A stretch of DNA of 64,000 nt from Paenarthrobacter histidinolovorans (GTDB lineage Bacteria; Actinomycetota; Actinomycetes; Actinomycetales; Micrococcaceae), in contig NZ_BMPM01000004.1 of the NCBI RefSeq assembly GCF_014647595.1, positions 183,763-247,762 on the forward strand, given 5' to 3'. Under the pieces are notes generated by a model. The model did not search any database and was not told where the DNA came from. It was given only the letters and a program-made list of their open reading frames with translations. How positions within the stretch are numbered: position 1 is the first letter of the stretch; each line of letters starts with the position of its first letter. The position numbers and the translations under genes were made by a program. Below are positions 1 to 8,688 of this stretch, in pieces.

Positions 1-642
1 GGCTACAAGCTGGGAGACGCGAAGCCGCATTACGCCCTGGAAGGTTCCATCGCCGTCACTGGTTCGTTGATCCAATGGCTGCGCGACAACCTGGGTATGA
101 TCAGCTCCGCTCCGGAGGTTGAGGAACTCGCCGCGGCGGTGAAGGACAACGGAGGTGTTTACATCGTTCCCGCGTTCTCCGGCCTTTTCGCTCCGTACTG
201 GCGGGCGGATGCCCGTGGCGCAATCGTTGGCCTGACCCGCTTCGCCAACAAGGGGCACATCGCCCGCGCGGCGCTGGAAGCCACGGCTTTCCAGACCCGA
301 GAGGTCCTCGACGCCGTCAATGCGGACTCGGGCGTTCCGCTCACCGAGTTGAAGGTCGACGGCGGCATGGTCGCCAACGAGGCACTCATGCAGTTCCAGG
401 CAGACATCCTCGGCGTTCCCGTGGTTCGCCCGAAGGTAGTCGAGACCACGGCCCTCGGTGCTGCCTACGCAGCCGGTCTCGCCGTCGGCTTCTGGAAGGA
501 CCTGGGCGAACTGAGCGCCAACTGGAACGAAGACAAGCGCTGGGAGCCCCAGTTGCCGGCAGAGGAGCAGGAGCGCCAGTTGCGGCTCTGGAAGAAGGCC
601 GTGACAAAGTCCATGGACTGGGTCGACGAGGACGTCAAGTAA
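1..642 (+). CDS. glpK: Glycerol kinase, C-terminal part
   Basis: The reading frame is open from the first base and ends at TAA 640-642, so about 213 C-terminal residues are present and the N-terminus lies outside the window. Glycerol kinase phosphorylates glycerol to glycerol 3-phosphate with ATP in the cytoplasm. The opening stretch [19 protein letters not shown] is typical of GlpK, as are [17 protein letters not shown] and the ATPase-fold segment [19 protein letters not shown], followed by [18 protein letters not shown]. The tail ends in an acidic VDEDVK. Xylulokinase and other FGGY kinases are less likely given these segments. A large perfect inverted repeat starts 22 nt after the stop. 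Confidence 0.95.
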   Translation, partial: GYKLGDAKPHYALEGSIAVTGSLIQWLRDNLGMISSAPEVEELAAAVKDNGGVYIVPAFSGLFAPYWRADARGAIVGLTRFANKGHIARAALEATAFQTREVLDAVNADSGVPLTELKVDGGMVANEALMQFQADILGVPVVRPKVVETTALGAAYAAGLAVGFWKDLGELSANWNEDKRWEPQLPAEEQERQLRLWKKAVTKSMDWVDEDVK

Positions 643-663
643 GGTCGGCGACCCAACGCCTTA

Positions 664-727
664 GCCGTTATGGGGGCCCCGCCCGCTTCGCGGACGCCCG
701 AAGCCGCTCCCGGGCCCCCATAACGGC
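664..727. repeat. 16-bp perfect inverted repeat with nested hairpin
   Basis: Arms 664-679 and 712-727 are perfect 16-bp complements (left arm GCCGTTATGGGGGCCC). Inside the 32-nt loop, GCTTCG 685-690 pairs with CGAAGC 699-704, giving a cruciform-like structure. There is no T-tract on either side. It lies just after glpK, so it may end transcription or protect the mRNA 3' end, or it may be a REP-like dispersed element. The window alone cannot separate these options. Confidence 0.7.
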
Positions 728-790
728 ACGGCGTCAGTGAGCCGGTCTTCCCTAAGCCGCTCGCTGCGAGCTGGGAGTTTGATCGTGCGC

Positions 791-796
791 TATTGT
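791..796 (+). promoter_or_regulatory. -10 element of the leuS leader transcript
   Basis: TATTGT lies exactly 6 nt upstream of the ATG at 803, which would put the transcription start at or next to the A of that ATG. No Shine-Dalgarno precedes the ATG. I see no convincing -35 hexamer 17-18 nt upstream. Confidence 0.55.
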
Positions 797-802
797 AGAT
801 CT

Positions 803-829
803 ATGCGTGCGATCCTTCTGCTTAGTTAG
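803..829 (+). CDS. Leucine leader peptide upstream of leuS
   Basis: An 8-codon ORF reads MRAILLLS and stops at TAG 827-829. Three consecutive Leu codons (CTT CTG CTT, 815-823) in such a short ORF, directly followed by tandem hairpins and then leuS, are the hallmark of a ribosome-sensing attenuator. When Leu-tRNA is scarce a ribosome would stall there. The ATG lies 6 nt below a TATTGT -10 element and has no Shine-Dalgarno, so leaderless translation is likely. The peptide resembles the one before leuA (26064-26108), which begins MRA and also contains LLLS. The role is inferred from context; the ORF and its codons are directly visible. Confidence 0.75.
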   Translation: MRAILLLS

Positions 830-881
830 CCGCCCGGCTTTATCAGCCGTGCGGCAGCCCCTCCATTGTCGAGGGGCTTTT
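829..881 (+). terminator. leuS leader: tandem hairpins with attenuator-type terminator
   Basis: Two hairpins lie between the leader ORF and leuS. The first has arms 829-838 and 846-855 (10 bp, one mismatch, 7-nt loop) and begins in the leader stop codon. The second has perfect 8-bp arms AGCCCCTC 856-863 and GAGGGGCT 871-878 with a 7-nt loop, and runs into TTTT (878-881), as an intrinsic terminator does. A stalled ribosome on 815-823 would cover the 5' arm of the first hairpin. I could not find an obvious antiterminator pairing that dissolves the second, so the exact switch is unresolved. Confidence 0.65.
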
Positions 882-951
882 GTGTGTCCGGGGCTTTCCA
901 GGACCGCAGCAGGAGGACATAACCGCCATCGAAGAAAAGAAGAGGGCAGCA

Positions 952-3480
952 GTGAGCGTTCAGCCGGAGACCGAGACCGGAACAGCACAGACAGCCGCAG
1001 CCGAAGCGCCAGAAGAGGGCGTCTACAGCTTCGCTGCGATGGAAGCCAAGTGGCCGCAGGTCTGGGAAGACCTCAAAGTCTTCACGCCTGCCGACGACGG
1101 CTCGCGCGAACGCCGCTACGTCCTGGACATGTTCCCTTACCCCTCTGGCGACCTCCACATGGGTCACGCCGAAGCGTTCGCCATGGGCGACGTCGTGGCC
1201 CGTTACCTGCGTCAGAAGGGCTTCGACGTCCTGCACCCGATCGGATGGGACTCCTTCGGCCTGCCCGCCGAAAATGCGGCCATCAAGCGCAACGCGCACC
1301 CCAGCGAGTGGACTTACGCGAACATCGAGACCCAGGCGGCCTCGTTCAAGCGTTACGCCATCTCGGCCGACTGGTCACGGCGTATCCACACTTCCGACCC
1401 TGAGTACTACCGGTGGACGCAATGGCTGTTCAAGCGCTTCTACGAGCGTGGCCTGGCATACCGCAAGGATTCCCCGGTCAACTGGTGCCCCAAGGACCTC
1501 ACGGTCCTGGCTAACGAGCAGGTCGTTAACGGTGCTTGCGAACGTTGCGGCACACCTGTCACCAAGAAGTCCCTGAACCAGTGGTACTTCAAGATCACCG
1601 ACTACGCCGACCGCCTGCTGGAAGACATGGATCAGCTCCAGGGCCACTGGCCTGAGCGCGTGCTGGCCATGCAGCGCAATTGGATCGGCCGGTCCGAAGG
1701 CGCCCACGTCAGGTTCGTCATCGAAGCCACGGAAGACCGGGCCGAGCGCGAAGTAACTGTTTTCACCACGCGTCCCGATACCCTCTACGGCGCAACGTTC
1801 TTCGTCGTTGCAGCTGACGCGCATCTGGCCCTGGATTTGGTCACGCCGGAACAGCACGACGAACTCATGGCTTACCGCGAGAAGGTCAAGGCCCTCTCGG
1901 AAATCGAGCGCCAGTCCACGGAGCGTGAGAAGACCGGTGTCTTTACCGGCAGGTACGCCATCAACCCGCTCAACGGCGAAAAGCTCCCGGTCTGGGCTGC
2001 TGACTACGTGCTGGCCGACTACGGTACCGGAGCCATCATGGCCGTACCCGCGCACGACCAGCGCGACCTCGACTTTGCCAAGGCCTTCGACCTGCCGGTC
2101 CGGGCGGTGCTGGAAACTGGCGGCGAGGACCCCGCGGAGACCGGCGTGGCCACCGCCGGGGAAGGTACGCTCAAGAACTCCGGCGAACTGGATGGGCTGT
2201 CCAAGGCGGAAGGCATTCCTGCGGCCATCGAGATCCTGGAAAAACTGGGGACTGGCGAGAAATTCGTCAACTTCCGGCTGCGGGACTGGCTGCTGAGCCG
2301 TCAGCGTTTCTGGGGCACGCCCATCCCCATCATCCACTGTGGTGAATGCGGCGAGGTACCCGTCCCCGACGACCAGCTGCCGGTCAGGCTGCCCGATAAC
2401 CTGCGTGGCGAGGCGTTGGCCCCGAAGGGAACGTCCCCGCTGGCCGCAGCCGTCGGATGGGTCAATGTCGAGTGCCCCAACTGCGGCCGTGCCGCCCAGC
2501 GTGACACCGACACCATGGACACGTTCGTCGATTCGTCCTGGTACTTCCTGCGTTTCGTCTCGCCCGATTACACCGAGGGCCCCTTTGATCCTGAGAAGAT
2601 CAACGAGTGGATGCCGGTTGGCCAGTATGTGGGCGGTGTGGAGCACGCCATCCTGCACCTGCTGTACGCGCGGTTCTTCACCAAGGTCATCAAGGACATC
2701 GGGCTGATCGAAGCCAACGAGCCGTTCTCGGCGCTTCTGAACCAAGGACAGGTGCTCAACGGCGGCAAGGCCATGAGCAAATCCCTCGGTAACGGCGTGG
2801 ACCTCGGCGAGCAGCTGGACAAGTACGGTGTCGACGCCGTCCGCCTCACCATGGTCTTTGCCTCCCCGCCCGAAGACGACGTCGACTGGGCGGACGTTTC
2901 GCCGTCGGGCTCCGCCAAGTTCCTGGCACGCGCCTGGCGCTTGGGCCAGGACGTCAGCAGCGAGCCCGGTGTTGATCCGGCCTCCGGTGACCGGGCCCTG
3001 CGCACGGTGACCCACAAGACCATTGCCGATGCCGCCGAACTTCTGGACAACAACAAGTTCAACGTTGTTGTGGCACGCCTGATGGAACTGGTCAATGCCA
3101 CCCGCAAGACCATCGACTCAGGTGCCGGGGCGGCCGATCCTGCCGTTCGCGAAGCAGTAGAAGCGGTTGCGGTCATCCTGAGCCTGTTCGCTCCGTACAC
3201 CGCCGAAGATCTCTGGAGCACGCTGGGGCACCCGGCATCCGTAGCGAATGCTGGCTGGCCGAAGCATGACGAAGCCCTGCTGGTGCAGGACACAGTCACA
3301 GCTGTTGTGCAGGTCCAGGGCAAGGTCCGGGACCGCCTGGAAGTGTCCCCGGGGGTTACCGAGGACGAGCTGCGTGAACTGGCTTTGGCTTCGGAGAATG
3401 TTCAGCGGGCGTTGGACGGCCGTGGCATCCGTACCGTGATCGTGCGGGCACCTAAACTGGTGAACATCGTTCCTGCCTAG
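952..3480 (+). CDS. leuS: Leucyl-tRNA synthetase
   Basis: Class I synthetase that charges tRNA-Leu with leucine in the cytoplasm; 842 residues, normal for bacterial LeuS. The HIGH signature appears as HMGH near residue 69. The KMSKS loop appears within [11 protein letters not shown] near residue 607. The editing domain contains [14 protein letters not shown] and the zinc/connective region has [20 protein letters not shown]. The start chosen is GTG 952, with GAGGG at 942-946, five bases upstream. The frame continues upstream to a TTG at 880, and a stronger AGGAGG at 911-916 has no canonical start at a suitable distance, so a slightly longer protein cannot be excluded. A leader peptide with three Leu codons and an attenuator precede it, implying control by charged tRNA-Leu. 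Confidence 0.97.
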   Translation: MSVQPETETGTAQTAAAEAPEEGVYSFAAMEAKWPQVWEDLKVFTPADDGSRERRYVLDMFPYPSGDLHMGHAEAFAMGDVVARYLRQKGFDVLHPIGWDSFGLPAENAAIKRNAHPSEWTYANIETQAASFKRYAISADWSRRIHTSDPEYYRWTQWLFKRFYERGLAYRKDSPVNWCPKDLTVLANEQVVNGACERCGTPVTKKSLNQWYFKITDYADRLLEDMDQLQGHWPERVLAMQRNWIGRSEGAHVRFVIEATEDRAEREVTVFTTRPDTLYGATFFVVAADAHLALDLVTPEQHDELMAYREKVKALSEIERQSTEREKTGVFTGRYAINPLNGEKLPVWAADYVLADYGTGAIMAVPAHDQRDLDFAKAFDLPVRAVLETGGEDPAETGVATAGEGTLKNSGELDGLSKAEGIPAAIEILEKLGTGEKFVNFRLRDWLLSRQRFWGTPIPIIHCGECGEVPVPDDQLPVRLPDNLRGEALAPKGTSPLAAAVGWVNVECPNCGRAAQRDTDTMDTFVDSSWYFLRFVSPDYTEGPFDPEKINEWMPVGQYVGGVEHAILHLLYARFFTKVIKDIGLIEANEPFSALLNQGQVLNGGKAMSKSLGNGVDLGEQLDKYGVDAVRLTMVFASPPEDDVDWADVSPSGSAKFLARAWRLGQDVSSEPGVDPASGDRALRTVTHKTIADAAELLDNNKFNVVVARLMELVNATRKTIDSGAGAADPAVREAVEAVAVILSLFAPYTAEDLWSTLGHPASVANAGWPKHDEALLVQDTVTAVVQVQGKVRDRLEVSPGVTEDELRELALASENVQRALDGRGIRTVIVRAPKLVNIVPA

Positions 3481-3493
3481 CAAGGACTGTGAG

Positions 3494-3516
3494 GCCGCCG
3501 GCACTGTGCCGGCGGC
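3494..3516. terminator. GC-rich hairpin between leuS and the DegV gene
   Basis: GCCGCCGGC 3494-3502 pairs with GCCGGCGGC 3508-3516 around a 5-nt loop (the arms can extend to 11 bp). It starts 14 nt after the leuS stop. There is no T-tract, so it may be a weak or Rho-independent-like terminator. Confidence 0.5.
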
Positions 3517-3539
3517 CGGCCATCATCTATGGAGGTTGC

Positions 3540-4523
3540 GTGCCTGAGCGAGAACCACCGGCCTGGATATGGCTCAAAGAAAGAGTGGCGCGCCTCCGGC
3601 AGCCCGCAGCGCCGGTTCCTGCCGCTGACCAGCCGCTGGCCGCCGTCGTCAAGACTGCTGTCGTCACCGATTCGGCAGCCGCGTTACCAGGCGACTGGGT
3701 TTCCGCCTTTACCGCGGATGGACGCCTGGCGGTTGTACCCATGCCTGTGATGGTGGGGAATGAAATCTATGGCGAGGGGGAGGATGACATCACCCAGACG
3801 TTGTCGCTTGCACTTGCTTCCGGAGCTTCCGTCAAAACTTCCCGACCCTCACCGGGGCAGTTTGAGCAGGCTTATCTGGCAGCCCAGCGGCGCGGCTTTG
3901 AGGCTGTGGTCTCCATTCATATTTCGTCTGAACTCTCGGGAACGGTCGACGCTGCCAGGCTGGCCGCCGGGCGCGTCTCGATCCCGGTTGAGGTTGTGGA
4001 CTCCCGAACGGTAGGGATGGCGCAGGGGATGGGTGTCCAAAGTGCTGTTGTTGCCGCAGCCGACGGCCGCGGACCGGCCGAAGTCCGAGGCTTCGCGGAA
4101 CAACGCATGGAACGCACCAAGGTGTATTTCTACGTTCCCAGCCTTGAGCAGTTGAGGCGGGGTGGGCGGATCGGGGCGGCGGCATCGCTGCTGGGTACAG
4201 TCCTGGCCATCAAGCCCATATTGGCGGTCGACGGCGGGAAGATCGTGCCGCTCGAAAAGGTCCGTTCCGCCGTGCGCGCCATAGCCCGCCTCGAAGAAAT
4301 CGTCGCTGCCGACGTCGCGTCCAGGCCGGCCGGACAGCAGCGTTTGGCGGTCCACCACTTCGGGAACCAGATCGAGGCCGAAGCCTTGGCAGCCCGTCTG
4401 AACGAGACCTGCCCGGACTGCCCGGCGCCCCAGATCAGTGCCTTGCCGGCTGTCCTGGCCGCGCACGCGGGGCTTGGAGTCCTGGCCGTCATTGTGGGGG
4501 AGAGCAGTACTCCGACGGGTTGA
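3540..4523 (+). CDS. DegV family fatty-acid-binding protein
   Basis: A 327-residue DegV-family protein. Members bind a long-chain fatty acid in the cleft between two alpha/beta domains, and in Firmicutes they act as FakB partners of a fatty acid kinase; whether that holds here is inference. Family hallmarks are AVVTDSAAALP near the start, the TSRPSPGQFEQAY segment, VVSIHISSELSGTVDAAR, VEVVDSRTVGMAQGMG, and YVPSLEQLRRGGRIG followed by the IKPIL turn. Start GTG 3540 follows GGAGG at 3531-3535, which rules out the upstream in-frame start at 3489. It lies between leuS and comEA on the same strand. Confidence 0.9.
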   Translation: MPEREPPAWIWLKERVARLRQPAAPVPAADQPLAAVVKTAVVTDSAAALPGDWVSAFTADGRLAVVPMPVMVGNEIYGEGEDDITQTLSLALASGASVKTSRPSPGQFEQAYLAAQRRGFEAVVSIHISSELSGTVDAARLAAGRVSIPVEVVDSRTVGMAQGMGVQSAVVAAADGRGPAEVRGFAEQRMERTKVYFYVPSLEQLRRGGRIGAAASLLGTVLAIKPILAVDGGKIVPLEKVRSAVRAIARLEEIVAADVASRPAGQQRLAVHHFGNQIEAEALAARLNETCPDCPAPQISALPAVLAAHAGLGVLAVIVGESSTPTG

Positions 4524-4616
4524 GCGGTGGCGGCAAGGGCTAAATCCCGGCCCGACTGGAACGGACACTTATCCACATAGCCATGGATTCGCGCTGGGGT
4601 GCCGCCTCGACGACCG

Positions 4617-4622
4617 TAGGCT
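4617..4622 (+). promoter_or_regulatory. -10 element of comEA (leaderless geometry)
   Basis: TAGGCT is placed 6 nt upstream of the comEA ATG at 4629, and no Shine-Dalgarno is seen. This is one of a recurring set of such elements in the window. Confidence 0.45.
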
Positions 4623-4628
4623 CGGTTC

Positions 4629-5522
4629 ATGCCACGCCGGAACCGGGACCAATCCCAAGATGCCGCTGCGGACGCCGCGCGGGAGCGCTTCGTCTCCCGG
4701 ATGATCCCTGACCACAGCAGCCAGCCGTTGCTGGATTTGTCTGATGGTTCGGACACAGCAACAGGCCACCTTGCTTCGCTGTTTGCGGACCAGATCAACC
4801 CGACTCCGGCTGCCGCACGGTTGCGTTGGCGGACGTCATGGAGGGTCGCGGCGCTTCTTGCCGTGGTCGGAGTTGTGCTCATGGCGTGGTTCCTCTGGCG
4901 GCTCGCGGACGGGAAGGCCAGGTCGGAACCCTTGGATCCCTCCATGTCCTCCACCGGGGCGCTCGGCCCTGAGTCCACTGACTCGCCGTCCGGAGACACA
5001 GAGCCCACAGCCGCCGCGGCTGCGCCGGCGCAAGGTGGGCCAGGGATGGTGGTGGTGCACGTTGCCGGTGCCGTGGTCAAGCCCGGTGTGGTCTCTTTGC
5101 CTCAGGGGAGCCGGGTCTTTCAAGCCATCGATGCCGCTGGCGGGGCGGCGCCCAGTGCCGAGCTCACCGCTCTCAATCTGGCCGAAGTACTTACTGACGG
5201 AATCAAGCTCTACATCCCCGTTGTCGGAGAGGCGCTCCCGCAGGCGCCTTCGTCGTCGATAGCGGGCGCTGGAGCCGGCTCCGGGGCATCCAGCGGTACA
5301 GCCGGTCCGGCAGCGACAGGTGCCAGGGTCAACATCAACACAGCGTCACTGGAAGAACTCGGAACGTTGCCTCGGGTGGGGCCCGTAACAGCACAACGCA
5401 TCCTGGATTGGCGCAAGGAGCACGGAGCATTCACGTCCGTGGATGAACTTGATGCTGTGGACGGTATCGGGCCCAAGCTTATGGAGTCACTAAAGGACCT
5501 TGTGACGGTGCAAGGTGGCTGA
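4629..5522 (+). CDS. comEA: ComEA family DNA-binding competence protein
   Basis: A 297-residue protein with a cytoplasmic N-terminus, one membrane segment around residues 72-90 (VAALLAVVGVVLMAWFLWRL), a low-complexity linker, a SLBB-like segment (VVVHVAGAVVKPGVVSLP) and a C-terminal tandem helix-hairpin-helix (VNINTASLEELGTLPRVG, then VDGIGPKLMESLKDL). ComEA binds incoming double-stranded DNA outside the membrane and hands it to ComEC. It overlaps comEC by 8 nt, so the two are translationally coupled. The ATG has a TAGGCT -10 element 6 nt upstream. Confidence 0.92.
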   Translation: MPRRNRDQSQDAAADAARERFVSRMIPDHSSQPLLDLSDGSDTATGHLASLFADQINPTPAAARLRWRTSWRVAALLAVVGVVLMAWFLWRLADGKARSEPLDPSMSSTGALGPESTDSPSGDTEPTAAAAAPAQGGPGMVVVHVAGAVVKPGVVSLPQGSRVFQAIDAAGGAAPSAELTALNLAEVLTDGIKLYIPVVGEALPQAPSSSIAGAGAGSGASSGTAGPAATGARVNINTASLEELGTLPRVGPVTAQRILDWRKEHGAFTSVDELDAVDGIGPKLMESLKDLVTVQGG

Positions 5523-7233
5523 CGCCCGGCCCGGGACTGAGTCGTCCAGACGTACAGATCTCCGGCTGGTTCCAACGGCAGCCACAGCGTGGGGAGCGGC
5601 GTACGCTGGCACCTTCAGTGAAGCCGTTTGGTCGTGGGCCGCGGCCGGTTTCTTATCGATCGTAGGCGCGTGCCTGCTGTTTTGCGGGCGTCGGCGGCCC
5701 CGCGCGGGGGTGCGTGCCCGGACGATGCCTGCCACTTTCGCTTTGGCTTGCTTCTTCGGGGCTGCCGTCGCGGTCCATTGTGCAGCGATGGGCGTCCAGC
5801 GGGACACAGGGCCGCTGGCGCAAGTGGTCGCGGACCACAGCGGAGTCGTCATGGAGATCCGGATCACGGGAAGCCCGGCCCCAGCGACGACGCCTGGCCA
5901 GTCCGGTGGGAACAGATGGACGGTGACAGCCGAATTGTTGGCCGTCACGGCGAATGGCACTGTAACGCGGGGGGCGGCGGATGTACTGATCGCCGGTGGC
6001 GACGGTTGGGAGAAGGCGCAGGCGGGCCAAGTGGTCAGAACAACCGGGACCCTCAGGGAAGTCCGTGACGGGCAAGCCCAGGCGGCTCTCTTGTCGGCGT
6101 CCTCAGGTCCGGTGGTACTCGCCTCCCAACCCGATATCCGGCAATCCGCCAGCGAGCTCAAGCATTCCTTCAGCGCCGCTACAAGGTGGTTGCCTCCCGA
6201 TGCAGCCGGGTTGTTGCCGGGCATGGTCACCGGGGACACAAGTGCCTTGCCGGAGAGTCTTAAAACTGACATGAAGACAACCGGAATGACGCATCTAACA
6301 GCCGTTAGTGGCGCCAATTGCAGCCTCGTGCTGGGAGGATTCATTCTGCTGGCCCGGTCCCTTCGGCTATCGCGCCCGTTGGCGGCCATTATTGCTGCAG
6401 GCGGCCTGATGGGGTTCGTGGCCATGGTCGGCCCGGACCCAAGTGTCATGCGCGCCGCCGTAATGGGAGCAGTAGGCCTGGCCGCCTTGGTGGGCGGCTT
6501 GCGGGGACGTTCCCTGACTTTCCTTTGCGTCGCCGCAGCGATTCTGTTGTTCCTTAACCCGACCATGGCGGCGAATGTGGGATTTCTCCTGTCGGTACTG
6601 GCCACTCTCGGGATAGTGCTCCTGGCCAGCCGGGTTGCATCCTGGATACCTTCCCGCGTCCCCAGGTGGGTGGCTGCCGGAGTGGCCGTTCCCTTCTCCG
6701 CCCAGCTGCTGTGCGGACCTGTCATCGTGGCACTCCAGCCGCAATTTACTCCTTTTGCGCTCATCGCCAACGTTGTGGCAGGTCCCTTGGTCGCCCCGGT
6801 GACCATCGTCGGGACGATCGCTGTGCCGCTGGCTGCGTTGGCGCCAGGGCTGGCAGTGGTGCCTGTTGCTGTGGCCGGCGGATGTGCTGCCGCGGTCGCG
6901 GCCGTGGCAAGGTTCTTCGCTGCTTTGCCCGGGGCCACGATGCCGTGGGCCGAAGGCCCGTCTGGTGTCGCAGCCATGGTGCTGTGCTCGGGCGTCAGCG
7001 TCACGCTGCTCTGGATGGTGCTGAAACCGGAACCGGTTCTGGCACGGACGATGACTTTGCACGCCGGTGTGGTGCGGTTCCTCGAGCGCGTGACAGAGCG
7101 CAGGCATGGCAGACTTGATATTTGCAAGGAATCGTCCGGAAGGAAACACCAGTGGCTGCTGCCCAGAACACCAGGGCCAAGAACGCCGGGGCGAACAACG
7201 TCAGCTGGCGCGATGCCAACCCGGCCGCCGTAG
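5515..7233 (+). CDS. comEC: ComEC/Rec2 family DNA-uptake channel protein, no metallo-beta-lactamase domain
   Basis: A polytopic membrane protein of 572 residues that forms the DNA channel in natural transformation. It has the N-terminal periplasmic/OB-like part (DUF4131) with several membrane segments, then the Competence core with the hallmark MTHLTAVSGANCSLV and many hydrophobic helices up to about residue 510. Many ComEC proteins reach 700-800 residues and end in a metallo-beta-lactamase domain; here the frame stops soon after the last helix and I see no HXHXDH motif. The last 27 codons lie inside holA, and the tail (WLLPRTPGPRTPG...) looks like out-of-frame holA. Start GTG 5515 overlaps the end of comEA. 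Confidence 0.88.
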   Translation: MADARPGTESSRRTDLRLVPTAATAWGAAYAGTFSEAVWSWAAAGFLSIVGACLLFCGRRRPRAGVRARTMPATFALACFFGAAVAVHCAAMGVQRDTGPLAQVVADHSGVVMEIRITGSPAPATTPGQSGGNRWTVTAELLAVTANGTVTRGAADVLIAGGDGWEKAQAGQVVRTTGTLREVRDGQAQAALLSASSGPVVLASQPDIRQSASELKHSFSAATRWLPPDAAGLLPGMVTGDTSALPESLKTDMKTTGMTHLTAVSGANCSLVLGGFILLARSLRLSRPLAAIIAAGGLMGFVAMVGPDPSVMRAAVMGAVGLAALVGGLRGRSLTFLCVAAAILLFLNPTMAANVGFLLSVLATLGIVLLASRVASWIPSRVPRWVAAGVAVPFSAQLLCGPVIVALQPQFTPFALIANVVAGPLVAPVTIVGTIAVPLAALAPGLAVVPVAVAGGCAAAVAAVARFFAALPGATMPWAEGPSGVAAMVLCSGVSVTLLWMVLKPEPVLARTMTLHAGVVRFLERVTERRHGRLDICKESSGRKHQWLLPRTPGPRTPGRTTSAGAMPTRPP

Positions 7234-8168
7234 TTTTGATCACCGGGCCGGAAGAATACCTTGGTATCCGCGCCATGGATCGGATCCGCACGCAGGTACG
7301 TGCCGCGACGCCGGACGTGGAACTCAGCCGTCTGAACGCCGGCTCGTACGAGGCAGGGACGCTGGCGATGACGGTGACCCCGTCCCTCTTCGGAGAAGGA
7401 AAGCTCATCGAGGTCGAGGGCCTTGAAGCCATGAACGACGCGTTCCTGGCAGACGGCCTGGCGTATCTTCGGCACCCTGACCAGGACGTTGTCCTGGTCC
7501 TTCGCCACGGCGGTGGAGTTCGCGGCAAGAAGTTCCTTGATGCCGTGAAGGCAGGAGGATGGCCCGTCATCGACTGCCAGCCCCTGAAGAAGGACGCGGA
7601 CAAGACCGCCTTCGTTGTCTCAGAGTTCAAAGCGGGCGGACGTCGCATTGAAGGCGAAGCCGTCCAGGCGCTGGTAAACGCGGTCGGTGCCAACCTTTCA
7701 GAGCTCGCATCAGCGTGCGGCCAGCTCATCGCCGATGCCACTACTGCTGTGACGGCAGAGACCGTGGAGCGTTACTACGGTGGGCGGGTGGAAGCCACGG
7801 CGTTCAAGGTCGCAGATGCCGCCATGGCCGGCAATGGTCCAGGGGCACTGTCCACTCTTCGGCACGCACTGGCCACCGGCGTCGACCCCGTTCCGCTGGT
7901 GGCAGCACTGGCGGCCAAACTTCGGACGCTGGCCAAAGTGGCGGGGGCCAACGGGTCTTCAGCCACCATCGCCAGAAATCTGGGAATGCAGCCATGGCTG
8001 GTGGAACAGGCCCAACGCGACGTGCGCAGGTGGACACCTGAGGGCCTGATCCGTTCCATCCAAGTCATTGCCGAGGCAGATGCCCAGGTGAAGGGTGAAT
8101 CGCGTGATCCCGTCTACGCGGTGGAGCACGCCGTCACTGTGATCGCCACGTCGGCCAGTCGTCGCTGA
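7152..8168 (+). CDS. holA: DNA polymerase III subunit delta
   Basis: Clamp-loader subunit that opens the sliding clamp; 338 residues. Recognisable are the N-terminal VVLITGPEEYLGIRAMDRI, the FLDAVKAGGWPVIDCQPLK linker region, SELASACGQLIAD and the C-terminal collar domain with DAAMAGNGPGALSTLRHAL. Start GTG 7152 follows a GGAAGGAAA purine stretch; the frame opens upstream at TTG 7122 but that has no ribosome-binding site. It starts inside the comEC reading frame, a tight overlap of 82 nt. It is followed by a strong bidirectional terminator. Confidence 0.93.
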   Translation: MAAAQNTRAKNAGANNVSWRDANPAAVVLITGPEEYLGIRAMDRIRTQVRAATPDVELSRLNAGSYEAGTLAMTVTPSLFGEGKLIEVEGLEAMNDAFLADGLAYLRHPDQDVVLVLRHGGGVRGKKFLDAVKAGGWPVIDCQPLKKDADKTAFVVSEFKAGGRRIEGEAVQALVNAVGANLSELASACGQLIADATTAVTAETVERYYGGRVEATAFKVADAAMAGNGPGALSTLRHALATGVDPVPLVAALAAKLRTLAKVAGANGSSATIARNLGMQPWLVEQAQRDVRRWTPEGLIRSIQVIAEADAQVKGESRDPVYAVEHAVTVIATSASRR

Positions 8169-8200
8169 AGCTGGCCGGAAATATACCGGGCGTTAAACCC

Positions 8201-8231
8201 AAAGGCCGGCACCCAGGGGGTGCCGGCCTTT
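8201..8231. terminator. Bidirectional terminator between holA and rpsT
   Basis: A perfect 14-bp stem (AAAGGCCGGCACCC 8201-8214 with 8218-8231) with a 3-nt loop. It is flanked by A-runs on one side and T-runs on the other, and serves both convergent genes. Confidence 0.9.
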
Positions 8232-8259
8232 TGATCAGCTCAGTCGAACTGGAGAAACC

Positions 8260-8520
8260 TTAGAGTGCGTTGACCTTCTTGGAGATCGCCGACTTGCGGT
8301 TTGCAGCGTTGTTCTTGTGAATAACGCCCTTGCTGACAGCCTTGTCCAGCTTGCGGCTGGCAGCAACAAGTGCAGTTCCAGCAGCATCCTTGTCAGCAGA
8401 CTCAACGGCGGTGTTGACGGCGCGGATGGCCGTCTTCAGCTCGGACTTGACAGCGTTGTTACGCAGGCGAGCCTTCTCGTTGGTGAGGATGCGCTTCTTC
8501 TGGGACTTGATATTAGCCAC
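8260..8520 (-). CDS. rpsT: 30S ribosomal protein S20
   Basis: An 86-residue, strongly basic protein that binds 16S rRNA early in 30S assembly. The start [21 protein letters not shown] is the standard S20 opening, and the end [20 protein letters not shown] is equally typical. The ATG at 8520 is preceded on the minus strand by an AGAGAG ribosome-binding site. It is monocistronic and convergent with holA, as is usual in this family. Confidence 0.98.
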   Translation of the reverse strand: MANIKSQKKRILTNEKARLRNNAVKSELKTAIRAVNTAVESADKDAAGTALVAASRKLDKAVSKGVIHKNNAANRKSAISKKVNAL

Positions 8521-8688
8521 GTATGAACTCTCTTTTTAATGCGGAAATGGTCTAGAGGGTTTTCAGGTTGGCCATCGACTGAGCGGCGTGGGGATGCCTA
8601 TGGCAGCCAACCATGAGTGGCCGTCGACCTGCACGGACACACAGCTATAAAGGATAGCAGATACTCGCCGATAACGGAGACCCGGGGT

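Noticed and set aside
835..895. T-box riboswitch for leuS
   Set aside because: I find no T-box core sequence or specifier-loop layout; a translated leader with Leu codons explains the region better.
1375..3015. 546-codon open frame antisense to leuS
   Set aside because: LeuS motifs are intact on the plus strand; the antisense product has no recognisable domain.
4569..4577. Perfect DnaA-box 9-mer TTATCCACA upstream of comEA
   Set aside because: A single 9-mer can occur by chance in 64 kb and there is no cluster of boxes, no AT-rich unwinding region and no dnaA/dnaN nearby, so no origin or DnaA control is claimed.
5490..7508. 672-codon open frame on the minus strand across comEC
   Set aside because: It is antisense to a well-conserved membrane protein and reads as Ala/Thr/Pro/Arg-rich sequence with no family signal, which is the expected shadow in GC-rich DNA.
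8547..8558. TGGTCTAGAGGG near rpsT as a second dre site
   Set aside because: Only one half of the palindrome matches; the other half is GAGGG instead of GACCA.
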